Source of the DNA: Rickettsiales bacterium UBA1997
GTDB lineage: Bacteria; Pseudomonadota; Alphaproteobacteria; Rickettsiales; UBA1997
Length of the DNA stretch: 16,361 nucleotides
Assembly: GCA_002335845.1 (NCBI GenBank)
Contig: DDCV01000146.1
Coordinates: forward strand, 1-16,361
Direction of reading: 5' to 3'
Numbering within the stretch: the first letter of the stretch is position 1; every line of letters starts with the position of its first letter. A program made the translations under genes and the position numbers. This document shows positions 6,608 through 16,031 of this stretch, in pieces. The notes beneath the pieces were generated by a model, which was not told the DNA's origin, searched no databases, and worked only from the letters and a program-made list of their open reading frames with translations.

Positions 6608-7139
6608 GTTGATTGTTTAAAAAATTAAAGCTTTAAGTCATAATAAGATACATGATTTGGTAAACTCTTCTAGTAAGTAATTAATAAGCAATAAATTTTT
6701 AATAAAAATACAATAATATTAATTCTCGATTTTTAATTGATTTTTTAACATAGATTCAATCATTAATAATGAGTTTAAATTATTAAATGCAGGATTAAAG
6801 ATGGATTTGATATGCTGTACAAGTTGCGTTGTAAACTTTAATCTTGTTAATAATTATAATTAGATTTAGCGTAGAAAATATTGATGTCGATATATTCTTG
6901 TTTTTTTTAATAAAACATGACCCAAATCTTCCAAGATTTAATCTGAATATAAGCTATAGATTGAGATTTGGCATTATATTAACCAGTTCATAAATGACGA
7001 TTTTATACTTCTTAACTTTCTGATATTTGATCTAAAATTTAACTAACAAATCTTGTATATATCGCAATAGATGAAAATTTCTTCATTAGAAAGTTGAAGC
7101 GTTACAGGCTCTAAAAAATTCAATCCCTAAATAAATAAT
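6608..7139. other. gene-free A/T-rich spacer (532 bp) between divergent genes
   Basis: This spacer separates the minus-strand carbonic anhydrase from the plus-strand DEAD-box helicase, so it should hold promoters for both. I find no coding ORF with a credible start and no RNA gene. Visible small symmetries are TTAAAG/CTTTAA at 6625-6636, TCATTA-A-TAATGA at 6760-6772 and AAATCTT-CC-AAGATTT at 6924-6939. An eight-T run lies at 6901-6908. None forms a convincing terminator or riboswitch. It may be decayed coding DNA. Confidence 0.55.
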
Positions 7140-8996
7140 ATGACAAATTTTAACGAATTAAATCTAAGTGCTAAAATTCTTGATGCTCTTACCAAAAAAG
7201 GCTATACAACGCCAACGCCAATTCAATCCAGGGCCATTCCTCACTTACTAGAGGGTAGAGATTTTTTAGGAATAGCCCAGACTGGAACCGGAAAAACTGC
7301 AGCTTTCTCTCTACCTATTTTGGATAATTTATCTAAAAGCAATATTAAGGTTGAGTCCAGCAATGTCAGGGCCTTGATTTTAACGCCAACAAGAGAATTG
7401 GCATCGCAAATTATTGATAACATAAAGCTTTATGGCAAAGATCTAGGTTTTAAGCATTCGTTAATTTTTGGCGGAGTAAATATAAATGGTCAAATAAGAA
7501 ATATCAAGCAGGGTAATGATATTATAGTTGCAACCCCTGGTAGATTAATTGATTTGATTAATCAAAAATATCTTAAATTTTCTCAATTAGAAATTTTAGT
7601 ACTTGATGAGGCTGACAGAATGTTGGATATGGGATTTATTCATGATGTTAGAAAAATTATTACTAAGATTCCAAGCGAAAGACAAACCTTATTCTTTTCG
7701 GCAACAATGCCAAAAGATGTAGGTGTTTTGGCCAATGCAATATTAAAAGATCCAGTTAAAGTTGAAATAACCCCAGAATCAACAACGGTTGAAAAGATTG
7801 ATCAAAGAATAAATTTTGTTGAAAAGGGCAATAAGCCACCCTTGTTGAAATCTATTATCAAGGAAAATGATGAGAATAGCATCTTGGTTTTTTCAAGAAC
7901 CAAGCATGGCGCCAATCGCATTGTTAGTTTTTTAGAAGAGAGCAATATAAAAGCGGCAGCAATCCATGGCAATAAATCACAGGCAGCACGAGAAAAAGCT
8001 TTAAATGAATTTCGTTTGGGCAACATTAAAATTTTAGTAGCCACTGACATTGCGGCAAGAGGCATTGATATTCCAGGAATTACTCATGTTATTAATTATG
8101 ATATACCTGAGGATTCGCAAAATTATGTTCACAGAATTGGTCGTACAGCTAGAGCCGGCAAGGGTGGTATTGCCATTTCTTTTTGTGACAATTCTGAAAA
8201 AAGTTTCTTGAGAGATATTGAAAAAATTATTAAAATAAAAATACCAGTCGATGAATCTCATAAATTTCATAATGTTGAGTCTAGCACAAGCTATAAAGAT
8301 GATTCAAGAAGAGATTCAAATCTTGTTAAGACAAGAAATACTAATAAAAAAAGCGGCTCAAGAGCAAAAAATAATCGTGAACCATCATATTTTAGTCAAA
8401 CTAGGGGGAGAAAATCGCAAAATAGTAAAAATATAGAGGGAAGAATTAATTTTAGCGGGGATTCTTTAGGTGAAAAACAAGATGAAAGAAAAAAGAGGTC
8501 AGATTTTAAATCATCAAACTCAACAAGATTTTATGATAATGATAATCAAGAGAAATCTTTTAACAATAAAAGAAGCTCAGATAGCGACTCAAGATTTGCT
8601 AAGAAACCATCAAGATTTAGTAGTTTTAAAGGCGATAAAAAGGTAGAAAAAGAAAAAGTTTGGGAAAAAGGTTGGGAAAAGGATCGAAGAAGAGTTGGGG
8701 CAAGAAATCAAGAAGAAGGTGAAAGAGGTAATCAAAATTCTAGATTTGGCAATGATGAAACAAGGGGCAAGGTATTTCATGATAGAACTAGAAAGCCAGA
8801 ATTTATAACAAAAAAAGAGGCTAATAAGCAAGAAAATAGTAATAATGACCTAAGATCAAAATCTGCAGATAGAAAATTTGGCAATAAAAAGTTTGGTGAT
8901 AAAAAGACGTCTTCCAAAAGTGGATTTGGCAAAAGATTTGGTGATAAAAAATTAAGCAATAATAGATCTAACCCTAAATCAAAAAATCGTTATTAA
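7140..8996 (+). CDS. DEAD-box ATP-dependent RNA helicase, RhlE-like, with long basic tail
   Basis: This 618-residue RNA helicase probably acts in ribosome assembly or RNA turnover. All core motifs are intact: the Q motif around TPTPIQ (24-29), motif I AQTGTGKT (46-53), Ia PTRELA (83-88), TPGR (132-135), DEAD (156-159), SAT (187-189), the domain-2 motifs VFSRT (250-254) and VATDIAARGID (300-310), and VI HRIGRTAR (331-338). The helicase core ends near residue 375. The remaining roughly 240 residues are low-complexity, rich in Lys, Arg, Ser, Asn and Gly, and predicted disordered, as in RhlE-type tails that bind RNA nonspecifically. Near the C-terminus the units KKFGDKK and KRFGDKK recur. The tail makes the protein longer than most RhlE proteins (about 450). 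It is first in a tight cluster, 2 nt before the ABC-F gene. Confidence 0.95.
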   Translation: MTNFNELNLSAKILDALTKKGYTTPTPIQSRAIPHLLEGRDFLGIAQTGTGKTAAFSLPILDNLSKSNIKVESSNVRALILTPTRELASQIIDNIKLYGKDLGFKHSLIFGGVNINGQIRNIKQGNDIIVATPGRLIDLINQKYLKFSQLEILVLDEADRMLDMGFIHDVRKIITKIPSERQTLFFSATMPKDVGVLANAILKDPVKVEITPESTTVEKIDQRINFVEKGNKPPLLKSIIKENDENSILVFSRTKHGANRIVSFLEESNIKAAAIHGNKSQAAREKALNEFRLGNIKILVATDIAARGIDIPGITHVINYDIPEDSQNYVHRIGRTARAGKGGIAISFCDNSEKSFLRDIEKIIKIKIPVDESHKFHNVESSTSYKDDSRRDSNLVKTRNTNKKSGSRAKNNREPSYFSQTRGRKSQNSKNIEGRINFSGDSLGEKQDERKKRSDFKSSNSTRFYDNDNQEKSFNNKRSSDSDSRFAKKPSRFSSFKGDKKVEKEKVWEKGWEKDRRRVGARNQEEGERGNQNSRFGNDETRGKVFHDRTRKPEFITKKEANKQENSNNDLRSKSADRKFGNKKFGDKKTSSKSGFGKRFGDKKLSNNRSNPKSKNRY

Positions 8997-8998
8997 TT

Positions 8999-10489
8999 AT
9001 GATAAAAATTAAAGATATTTCAATTTCCTTTTCTGGACGCACGGTATTTGAAGATGTGAATATCACATTTAACCGTGGTGAAAAAGTTGGTTTTATCGGA
9101 CAAAATGGCAGTGGGAAAAGTACATTTCTTAAATTAATTTTAAGTAAATTAGAGCCTGATAGTGGAAAAATTGAAATTCCACAAGGATATAAAATTGGCC
9201 ATTTGGATCAGCACATTAAATTTACTCACAAAACAGTTTTAGACGAAATTTGCAGTGTTTTACCAGAGGAAAGAGAGTATGAAGGTTGGAAAGGTGAGCA
9301 AATCTTGATGGGCCTGGGCTTTTCAGCTGAAGATATATTAAAAAGCCCTAATGATTTTTCCGGTGGCTATCAAGTAAAAATTAACTTAGCCAAATTACTG
9401 CTCGATGAGCCAAATATGCTACTTTTAGATGAACCCACAAACTATCTAGATATTCATTCAATTAGATGGTTAAAAAGATTTTTAAAAGATTGGGATAATG
9501 AACTAATTTTAATTACTCATGATCGTGATTTTATGGATAGCATTATCGATCATACTCTTATAATCCATCGCCAAAATTTAAAAAAAGTAAGTGGAGATAC
9601 AAAAAATGTGCGTGAAAAAATTATAATCGAAGAAGAGATGTATGAAAAAACACGAATTAATGAGGAAAAAAAGAGAGAGAAAACCGAAGAATGGATTAGT
9701 CGTTTTGGAGCCAAGGCAAGTATGGCAAGCAGAGCTCAATCAAAGATGAAAATGCTAGAAAAGCAAGATAAAAAAGAAAAATTAGCTAATATTGAAACTC
9801 TAGATTTTGAATTTAACTGCTTACCTTATTCAAGTAAAGACAGTCTTTTAGAGGTTAATAATTTAGCTTTTGGTTATGATAATTGTGAAAATTTAATTCA
9901 AAATCTATCTTTAAAAATTACTGCGAAGGATAAAATATGCATAATTGGCAAAAATGGCAAAGGAAAATCAACCTTACTTAAGCTTATAAATGGTGATCTA
10001 GACCCAATATCTGGCGACATAAAGCTAAATAATAAGGCAGAAATTGGTTATTTTGGTCAAATGAATATTGATAGATTAAATTCTGATTTAAGTATTTATG
10101 AAGAAATGCAAAATTATGCACCTAAAATAAGTCAGACAAATGTGCGTCGAGTTTGTGCAAATATGCTATTTTCTGGAACTTTGTCTAATAAAAAAATTGA
10201 AGTGCTTTCTGGTGGTGAAAAAAGTCGCGTCATGCTAGGAAAAATACTTTTAAAGCAATCTAACTTACTATTGCTAGATGAGCCAACGAATCACTTGGAT
10301 ATGGATTCTTGTGAATCATTACTTGCTGCAATTAAAAAATTTCAAGGAGCCGTTTTAATCGTAACTCATAGTGAATATTTTTTAAAGGAAATAGCTAATA
10401 AATTGATTGTTTTTGATGATAACAAAACTTTTGTTTTTGAGGGAAGTTACAAAGAGTTTTTGAAAAAAGTCGGCTGGAGCGATGAATAA
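8999..10489 (+). CDS. ABC-F family ATPase (ribosome-associated translation factor type)
   Basis: This protein has two ABC domains and no membrane segments, so it is an ABC-F protein acting on ribosomes rather than a transporter. Domain 1 has Walker A GQNGSGKST (34-42), signature FSGGYQ (120-125) and Walker B LLLDEPTNYLD (141-151). Domain 2 has Walker A GKNGKGKST (317-325), signature LSGGEKSR (403-410) and Walker B LLLLDEPTNHLD (423-434), with switch histidines 174 and 457. The charged helical linker (about 205-265), with GAKASMASRAQSKMKMLEK (238-256), is the P-site tRNA-interaction motif region. At 496 residues it is compact: the sequence between Walker A1 and the signature is too short for the 'arm' subdomain of EttA. 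The exact subfamily (Uup, YbiT or other) cannot be fixed by eye. It is 2 nt from both neighbours, implying cotranscription. Confidence 0.95.
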   Translation: MIKIKDISISFSGRTVFEDVNITFNRGEKVGFIGQNGSGKSTFLKLILSKLEPDSGKIEIPQGYKIGHLDQHIKFTHKTVLDEICSVLPEEREYEGWKGEQILMGLGFSAEDILKSPNDFSGGYQVKINLAKLLLDEPNMLLLDEPTNYLDIHSIRWLKRFLKDWDNELILITHDRDFMDSIIDHTLIIHRQNLKKVSGDTKNVREKIIIEEEMYEKTRINEEKKREKTEEWISRFGAKASMASRAQSKMKMLEKQDKKEKLANIETLDFEFNCLPYSSKDSLLEVNNLAFGYDNCENLIQNLSLKITAKDKICIIGKNGKGKSTLLKLINGDLDPISGDIKLNNKAEIGYFGQMNIDRLNSDLSIYEEMQNYAPKISQTNVRRVCANMLFSGTLSNKKIEVLSGGEKSRVMLGKILLKQSNLLLLDEPTNHLDMDSCESLLAAIKKFQGAVLIVTHSEYFLKEIANKLIVFDDNKTFVFEGSYKEFLKKVGWSDE

Positions 10490-10491
10490 TA

Positions 10492-11679
10492 ATGACCCAT
10501 TTTGATGTAATAATAATTGGTGCTGGCGCTGCTGGATTAATGTGTGCTGGAGCTGCGAGTCAAAAAAATAAAAAAGTTTTATTAATAGAATCGTCAAAAA
10601 ATATTGGCGAAAAAATTAGAATTTCTGGTGGTGGCAGATGTAATTTTACCAATTTGAATATTGCAGCAGATAATTTTATATCGCAAAATCCCGCCTTTTG
10701 CATTTCAGCTTTAAAAAAATTTAGTCAATTTGATTTTATAAATTTAGTTAAAAAGCATAATATTTCTTATCACGAAAAAACCTTGGGCCAACTATTTTGT
10801 GACAAATCATCCAAGCAAATTATTGAAATGTTGGTTGCAGAATTTAAAGAGGGTAATGTTGATATTAAAACGCAAACGCAAATTAGCGAAATAATAAAAA
10901 AATCAGATAGATTCATTATTAAAGCCAAAGATAGTGAGTTTAGTTGCAATTCTTTGGTTATTGCTACTGGAGGGCTTTCGATCCCTAAAATGGGCGCTAG
11001 TGATTTTGGTTATAAAATTGCTAAACAGTTTGGCTTAAATATTGTTAAAACTAAACCAGCTTTAGTTCCCTTAGTGGCAAATAATGAGGTTTTGACAAAA
11101 ACTAAAAATCTTGCCGGAATTAGCATAAAGTCTTTGGTTTCTATTAATAAAAGAAAGTTTGAAGAAGGCCTGTTATTTACTCATAAAGGTTTGAGTGGAC
11201 CTGTTATTTTACAAATATCTTCTTATTTAGAAGATGGCGGAAAAATAGAAATAAATTTTGCAAATGATATTGATATTTTAGAGTTTCTAAAAAATCACAA
11301 AGAAAAATCTTCCAAGCAAGAAATATCAATCATCTTGGCGCAAATTTTACCAAAAAGACTAACATCTTATATTGTGAACGAGTGTCAACTGCAAGATCAA
11401 AATAGACTGGCAGAAATCAGTAATAAAAAATTAGCAATGATTGCTAAAAATATAAATAAATGTCAGTTTCAGGCTAAGACAACTGAGGGATATGCTAAAG
11501 CTGAAGTTACCCTTGGCGGGGTTGATACCAATGAAATATCTCCCATAACTTTTGAGTGCAAGAAAGTAAAAAATATGCATTTTATTGGCGAAGTTTTAGA
11601 TGTAACTGGTCATTTGGGAGGTTATAACTTTCAATGGGCTTGGTCTTCTGGATTCGCCGCAGGTAATAATTTAATGTAA
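10492..11679 (+). CDS. HI0933/YhiN-family FAD-dependent oxidoreductase
   Basis: This 395-residue flavoprotein belongs to the HI0933 (YhiN/BaiN-like) family, usual length 390-420. The N-terminal Rossmann motif DVIIIGAGAAGLMCA (5-19) binds FAD ADP with acidic Glu33 at the end of the second strand. SGGGRCNFTN (45-54) is the family hallmark. ATGGLSIPKMGASDFGY (158-174) and the C-terminal GEVLDVTGHLGGYNFQWAWSSG (366-387) complete the FAD site. The physiological substrate of most family members is unknown; characterised BaiN relatives act on bile-acid intermediates, which is not a useful guess here. It starts 2 nt after the ABC-F stop and is last in this cluster. A 7-bp all-A/T inverted repeat (11687-11706) follows its stop but lacks a T tract. 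Confidence 0.93.
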   Translation: MTHFDVIIIGAGAAGLMCAGAASQKNKKVLLIESSKNIGEKIRISGGGRCNFTNLNIAADNFISQNPAFCISALKKFSQFDFINLVKKHNISYHEKTLGQLFCDKSSKQIIEMLVAEFKEGNVDIKTQTQISEIIKKSDRFIIKAKDSEFSCNSLVIATGGLSIPKMGASDFGYKIAKQFGLNIVKTKPALVPLVANNEVLTKTKNLAGISIKSLVSINKRKFEEGLLFTHKGLSGPVILQISSYLEDGGKIEINFANDIDILEFLKNHKEKSSKQEISIILAQILPKRLTSYIVNECQLQDQNRLAEISNKKLAMIAKNINKCQFQAKTTEGYAKAEVTLGGVDTNEISPITFECKKVKNMHFIGEVLDVTGHLGGYNFQWAWSSGFAAGNNLM

Positions 11680-11913
11680 AAAATAGTAAAATATAAGCCT
11701 ATTTTAAAATTTAGTTTTGAATAAATTTAAAGCTTAAAATAAACGTCGCACTTGCAATTATTGATTTTGGAAATTAAAAATCACAGCTGATTTATGCCAA
11801 AGATCTTTTTAATACTTACTTACTTTAGTCAAATTAGTTTTAAGACAGAAGATAAAGCATAAATCATCAATTACAAAGTTTAAATGGTATTGACACCTAA
11901 CTTGATATAAATA

Positions 11914-14769
11914 ATGACCACAAGCACAAAAGACTTTGAGAGCACTTCACAATTTTTCAGTACTAATATTGTTTTTATTAGTGAGCTTTATCAAAAGTTT
12001 GTACAAAATCCATCTTCCGTAGATTCCTCCTGGGCTGAGTTTTTTGTAGCTAATGAAGATGATATAAAGTCTGTTTTAATTGACTATCAAGGTCCATCTT
12101 GGGGCAAGAAAGATATTAAGGTCATCGCCGCTAAGGATTATGATATTTCAGCAATATCTGATAAAGAATCTCCAAATATTGCGAAAAACATTAGTAAAGA
12201 AGCTGTTAAAGAACTATTATTACTTAAGTTACAGCGCTTAACTATTGCTTACAAAAGATATGCACACTTAATTGCCGATATCGACCCTTTGGACTTGTTG
12301 CAAAAACAATCTGTTTCCGAGATTGAGATTTCAACCTATAATATTAGCGATTCTGATCTTGATGTTGAAATAGATTTTTCAGGACTACTTGGACTTAAAA
12401 AAGCTTCTGTTGGAGACTTTATTGATAAATTAAAGCAAGTTTATGCTAAAAATATTGGTTGCGAATTTGAATATATAAGGAGTCAGGAAGAGAAATCTTG
12501 GCTGGCAAGTGAGATTGAAAAATCATCTTTTGTAGATGTGAATAAGGATGAAAAACTAAAAATTTTAAATGAATTAATTAGGTCAGAAAGATTTGAGCAA
12601 TTTTTGCATAAAAGATTTCCAGGCGCTAAAAGATTTTCAATTGAAGGTGGAGAATCTACAATTAATGCCATAGAAAAAATCATTGATTATGGCGCTAAAA
12701 ATGGTGTCAAAAAGATTTGTTTTGGCATGGCCCATCGTGGTCGCCTTAATGTACTAACTGGCGTTATGGGTAAGCCTTATAGTGATATGATTGCTGAATT
12801 TCAAGGTGCGGTTTCTATCCCAAAATCTATTACTAAATTAGGTGATGTAAAATATCACATGGGTTATTCTGCAACTAGAGAGATTGCTGGTAATAAAATA
12901 GACTTATCCTTGGCTTTTAACCCATCTCATCTAGAGGCAGTTAATGCTGTAGTGACTGGAAAAGTAAGGGCTAAACAAGATTTAATTGAGGATTTTAGTC
13001 GCGATTCAGCTTTAGCGGTATTGATGCATGGAGATGCCGCCTTTATTGGTCAAGGCTCAGTTGCAGAAAGTTTAGTTTTAAACACTGTTGAGGCTTATAA
13101 TACTGGAGGAGTTATTCACATTATTACAAATAATCAGATTGGTTTTACTGCCAACTCTTGGGATTCAAGAGGTACACGCTACGCTTCTGATTTAGCAAAA
13201 ATGATTGATGCACCTATTTTTCATGTAAATGGTGATGATGTTGAAGCTGTTGTGAAGGTGGCTGAAATTGCTATAAAATATCGTCAGAAATTTAAAAAAG
13301 ACATAATTGTTGACCTGATATGCTATAGAAAATATGGCCACAATGAGGGGGATGAGCCAATGTATACTCAGCCTATTATGTATAATAAAATAAAATCCCA
13401 ACCAACGCCGCAAAATATATATGCTAAAAAAATTATTAACCAGGGTATAATAGCCAGTGAAGATCATCAAAAATTAGTAACTAATTTCGATAAAAATCTT
13501 AGCGATGAATTTGAAAAAGCTAAAGATTATAAAGCAAAAGCTGATTGGTTACAGGGTATATGGAGCGACATAAAGGATGGCTCTAAAGAGGATTTTGTTA
13601 CTAAGGTTTCTAAAAAAACTCTTAAAGATATAGTGGCTAAAATTATAGAGGTGCCACAAGGTTTTTCTGTCAATAGCAAAATTTTACGACAATTAGAAGC
13701 TAGAAAGAACGCAGTTGATCAAGAAAAAGCAATAGATTGGGGTTGCGCTGAGAGTTTAGCTTTTGCCTCCTTAATTCATGAAGGATTTCCCGTTAGGATC
13801 AGTGGCCAAGATTCGGGAAGAGGAACTTTTTCGCATCGCCACTCAATATTGCATGACTCTAAAACTGGCGCTAAACACAATATATTTTCTAATTTACATG
13901 ATTTAGATATTAAATACGAAGTTTTTGATTCTGTTTTGTCGGAATATGCAGTGCTAGGTTTTGAATATGGCTATTCTTTGGCTAATCCAAATGCTTTAAC
14001 GATTTGGGAGGCTCAATTTGGTGACTTTGCTAATGGTGCACAAATTATTTTTGATCAGTTCGTAGCTTCATCAGAAAGCAAATGGTTAAGAAAATCAGGA
14101 TTAGTCATGCTATTGCCTCATGGCTATGAAGGGCAGGGGCCAGAACACTCTTCTGCAAGGCTAGAAAGATATCTACAAGCTTGTGCTGACAATAATTTGC
14201 GCGTGGTTAACATTACCAATCCAGCTAATTTTTTCCATGCCCTAAGAAGGCAAATGCATAGCAAGGATAGAAAGCCTTTAGTTGTAATGTCACCAAAGTC
14301 ATTATTGCGACATAAATTAGCAGTCTCAACCTTGGATGAATTTTCAAATAATAATTTTAGGCCAATTATCAATGAATCTGAAAAATTAGTAGATAATGAT
14401 AAAATTAAGAAAGTTATATTATGTAGTGGCAAAGTTTATTATGATTTGTTTGAGGCTAGAGCTGCTAAAAAAATAGATGATATCACTATAATTAGAGTAG
14501 AGCAGCTTTACCCTTATCCACAAGAAGAGATCGTAAAAGAGCTTAAAAAATATAAAAATGCTGAAATTATTTGGTGTCAAGAAGAGTCAAAAAATATTGG
14601 AGCTTGGAAATTCATTGAGGAGCTTATAGAAAAATCTTTGATTGATATTAATCATAAATCCCTAAGACCAAAATATGTTGGTCGCGTTGCCTCAGCTTCA
14701 CCAGCAACAGGTTACGCCTCTTATCATAAAGAAGAGCAAGAAACTTTAATAAACGAAGCCTTAAAATAA
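11914..14769 (+). CDS. sucA: 2-oxoglutarate dehydrogenase E1 component
   Basis: This is the thiamine-diphosphate-dependent E1 of the 2-oxoglutarate dehydrogenase complex (TCA cycle): it decarboxylates 2-oxoglutarate and passes succinyl to the lipoyl arm of SucB. It has 951 residues, close to the usual 930-990. The N-terminal segment with ELYQKFVQNPSSVDSSWAEFF (24-44) is the short E2-binding helix motif. GMAHRGRLNVL (271-281), GDAAFIGQGSVAES (373-386), NNQIGF (406-411) and YGHNEGDEP (474-482) build the ThDP/Mg site. GQDSGRGTFSHRH (631-643) is the transketolase-like Pyr-domain loop with active-site histidines. No truncation or frameshift. It is preceded by a 234-nt spacer and followed 19 nt later by sucB, the standard gene pair. 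No Shine-Dalgarno is present. A TTGACA at 11890 is too close to the ATG to be a usable -35. Confidence 0.98.
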   Translation: MTTSTKDFESTSQFFSTNIVFISELYQKFVQNPSSVDSSWAEFFVANEDDIKSVLIDYQGPSWGKKDIKVIAAKDYDISAISDKESPNIAKNISKEAVKELLLLKLQRLTIAYKRYAHLIADIDPLDLLQKQSVSEIEISTYNISDSDLDVEIDFSGLLGLKKASVGDFIDKLKQVYAKNIGCEFEYIRSQEEKSWLASEIEKSSFVDVNKDEKLKILNELIRSERFEQFLHKRFPGAKRFSIEGGESTINAIEKIIDYGAKNGVKKICFGMAHRGRLNVLTGVMGKPYSDMIAEFQGAVSIPKSITKLGDVKYHMGYSATREIAGNKIDLSLAFNPSHLEAVNAVVTGKVRAKQDLIEDFSRDSALAVLMHGDAAFIGQGSVAESLVLNTVEAYNTGGVIHIITNNQIGFTANSWDSRGTRYASDLAKMIDAPIFHVNGDDVEAVVKVAEIAIKYRQKFKKDIIVDLICYRKYGHNEGDEPMYTQPIMYNKIKSQPTPQNIYAKKIINQGIIASEDHQKLVTNFDKNLSDEFEKAKDYKAKADWLQGIWSDIKDGSKEDFVTKVSKKTLKDIVAKIIEVPQGFSVNSKILRQLEARKNAVDQEKAIDWGCAESLAFASLIHEGFPVRISGQDSGRGTFSHRHSILHDSKTGAKHNIFSNLHDLDIKYEVFDSVLSEYAVLGFEYGYSLANPNALTIWEAQFGDFANGAQIIFDQFVASSESKWLRKSGLVMLLPHGYEGQGPEHSSARLERYLQACADNNLRVVNITNPANFFHALRRQMHSKDRKPLVVMSPKSLLRHKLAVSTLDEFSNNNFRPIINESEKLVDNDKIKKVILCSGKVYYDLFEARAAKKIDDITIIRVEQLYPYPQEEIVKELKKYKNAEIIWCQEESKNIGAWKFIEELIEKSLIDINHKSLRPKYVGRVASASPATGYASYHKEEQETLINEALK

Positions 14770-14788
14770 AAATAAATTAATTTAAAAT

Positions 14789-15985
14789 ATGACTATAGAA
14801 ATAAAAGTTCCAGCATTAGGAGAGTCGGTATCAGAAGCGTCAATTGCTAAATTATACAAGAAGTCTGGAGAGTCTGTAGTGGCAGACGAGCTTATAGTTG
14901 AGCTTGAAACTGATAAAGTGACTTTGGAAGTTAATGCTCCAGCTAGTGGAGTTATATCTGATTTAAAAGTTAATGAGGGTGACAATGTCAAGGTTGGGGA
15001 TTTAATTGCCTTGATGCAAGAAGGTGGCGCAGCTACTGTAGTAAGCTCTGATAAAAAAGAAGACTTAAATAACAATCAGTCGGCTCAAGAGCAAAAAACC
15101 ACGCCAGCTGTAGCAAATCAGTCTTTGTCGCCAGCTCCCAAAAAAATTGCAGCTGAAAATAATATAGATACCACAAATATTTCAGGTAGTGGTAAAGATG
15201 GTCGCGTTACGAAAGGCGATGTTTTGCAAGCTGTTGAATCAAATAGCTCAGTTGAGTCTGAGTTGGTTTCTAGTCAATCTGAGTCTAAGCCAACTGAGAG
15301 AGTTAGAATGTCGAGGCTTCGTCAAAAGATTGCTGAAAGACTTAAAGAGTCGCAAAATACTGCGGCAATTCTTACAACTTTTAATGAAGTTGATATGTCT
15401 GCGGTCATGGAATTGCGTAAACAATATAAAGAAGTTTTTGAAAAGAAGCATGGTATCAAATTGGGATTCATGTCTTTCTTTGTTAAGGCTTGCATCACAG
15501 CATTAAAAGAAATTCCAGCAGTAAATGCCGAGATTGATGGCACCGATCTTATCTATAAAAACTTCTATGACATAGGTATAGCAGTTGGATCACCTCAAGG
15601 ACTTGTAGTTCCAGTTTTAAGAGATGCTGAAAAAAGAAATTTGTCTGAAATTGAAAAAGGAATTTTTGACCTTGGTATCAAAGCAAGAGATGGCAAATTG
15701 ACGATTCCTGATTTAACCGGCGCCACATTTACCATTTCCAATGGTGGAGTTTACGGCTCTCTGCTTTCAACGCCAATAATCAATCCGCCACAATCAGCTA
15801 TCTTGGGTATGCATAAAATACAAGAAAGACCAATGGTTGTAAAAGGAGAAATAAAAGTGCGTCCCATGATGTATTTAGCTCTTTCATATGATCATAGAAT
15901 CATAGATGGCAAAGAAGCGGTTACATTTTTGGTAAGAGTTAAAGAAATACTTGAAGATCCACAAAGGCTTGTTTTAGATATATAA
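14789..15985 (+). CDS. sucB: dihydrolipoyllysine-residue succinyltransferase (E2 of 2-oxoglutarate dehydrogenase)
   Basis: SucB is the core of the 2-oxoglutarate dehydrogenase complex and transfers succinyl from lipoate to CoA. It has 398 residues, the usual length. There is one lipoyl domain (1-78), with [11 protein letters not shown] placing the lipoylated residue at Lys43. A Ser/Gln/Ala-rich linker (80-112) is followed by the E3-binding peripheral domain ([14 protein letters not shown]...[14 protein letters not shown], 114-146), a second linker and the catalytic domain from about 170. SYDHRIIDG (366-374) supplies catalytic His369 and Asp373, and [11 protein letters not shown] (314-324) is the conserved CoA-side block. 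It is cotranscribed with sucA by spacing. The E3 (lpd) gene does not follow within the window. A strong hairpin begins 6 nt after the stop. Confidence 0.98.
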   Translation: MTIEIKVPALGESVSEASIAKLYKKSGESVVADELIVELETDKVTLEVNAPASGVISDLKVNEGDNVKVGDLIALMQEGGAATVVSSDKKEDLNNNQSAQEQKTTPAVANQSLSPAPKKIAAENNIDTTNISGSGKDGRVTKGDVLQAVESNSSVESELVSSQSESKPTERVRMSRLRQKIAERLKESQNTAAILTTFNEVDMSAVMELRKQYKEVFEKKHGIKLGFMSFFVKACITALKEIPAVNAEIDGTDLIYKNFYDIGIAVGSPQGLVVPVLRDAEKRNLSEIEKGIFDLGIKARDGKLTIPDLTGATFTISNGGVYGSLLSTPIINPPQSAILGMHKIQERPMVVKGEIKVRPMMYLALSYDHRIIDGKEAVTFLVRVKEILEDPQRLVLDI

Positions 15986-15991
15986 TCAACA

Positions 15992-16022
15992 TTGCGCCAA
16001 TTATCTTTGATAGCTGGCGCAA
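15992..16022. terminator. hairpin between convergent sucB and ccmD-like ORF
   Basis: TTGCGCCA (15992-15999) pairs exactly with TGGCGCAA (16015-16022). Inside it, after a 2x2 internal loop, TATC (16002-16005) pairs with GATA (16009-16012) around a TTT loop. It is the most G/C-rich stem in the spacer. It starts 6 nt after the sucB stop and ends 9 nt before the end of the convergent ORF, where a bidirectional terminator is expected. There is no T tract directly after it; the nearest (T6) is at 16039-16044. It may act as an mRNA 3'-end stabiliser rather than a classic intrinsic terminator. Confidence 0.5.
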
Positions 16023-16031
16023 GAAGTAGTA

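Noticed and set aside
6625..6636. TTAAAGCTTTAA palindrome upstream of carbonic anhydrase, with similar AAAGCTTT at 1243-1250 and 7424-7431, as a shared operator
   Set aside because: The 8-mer also occurs inside coding sequence, and a few copies are expected in DNA this A/T-rich. No consistent position relative to starts.
6901..6939. T8 run and AAATCTT-CC-AAGATTT inverted repeat as a terminator
   Set aside because: The T run precedes the stem rather than following it on the plus strand, the stem is A/T-rich with a 2-nt loop, and no gene ends there.
11687..11706. TAAAATA/TATTTTA hairpin after the HI0933-family gene as an intrinsic terminator
   Set aside because: All-A/T stem of 7 bp without a T tract; too weak to call.
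11890..11912. TTGACA followed by TATAAA just before sucA, as a sigma70 promoter
   Set aside because: The spacer is only 10 nt and the -10 would abut the start codon, so the geometry is wrong.
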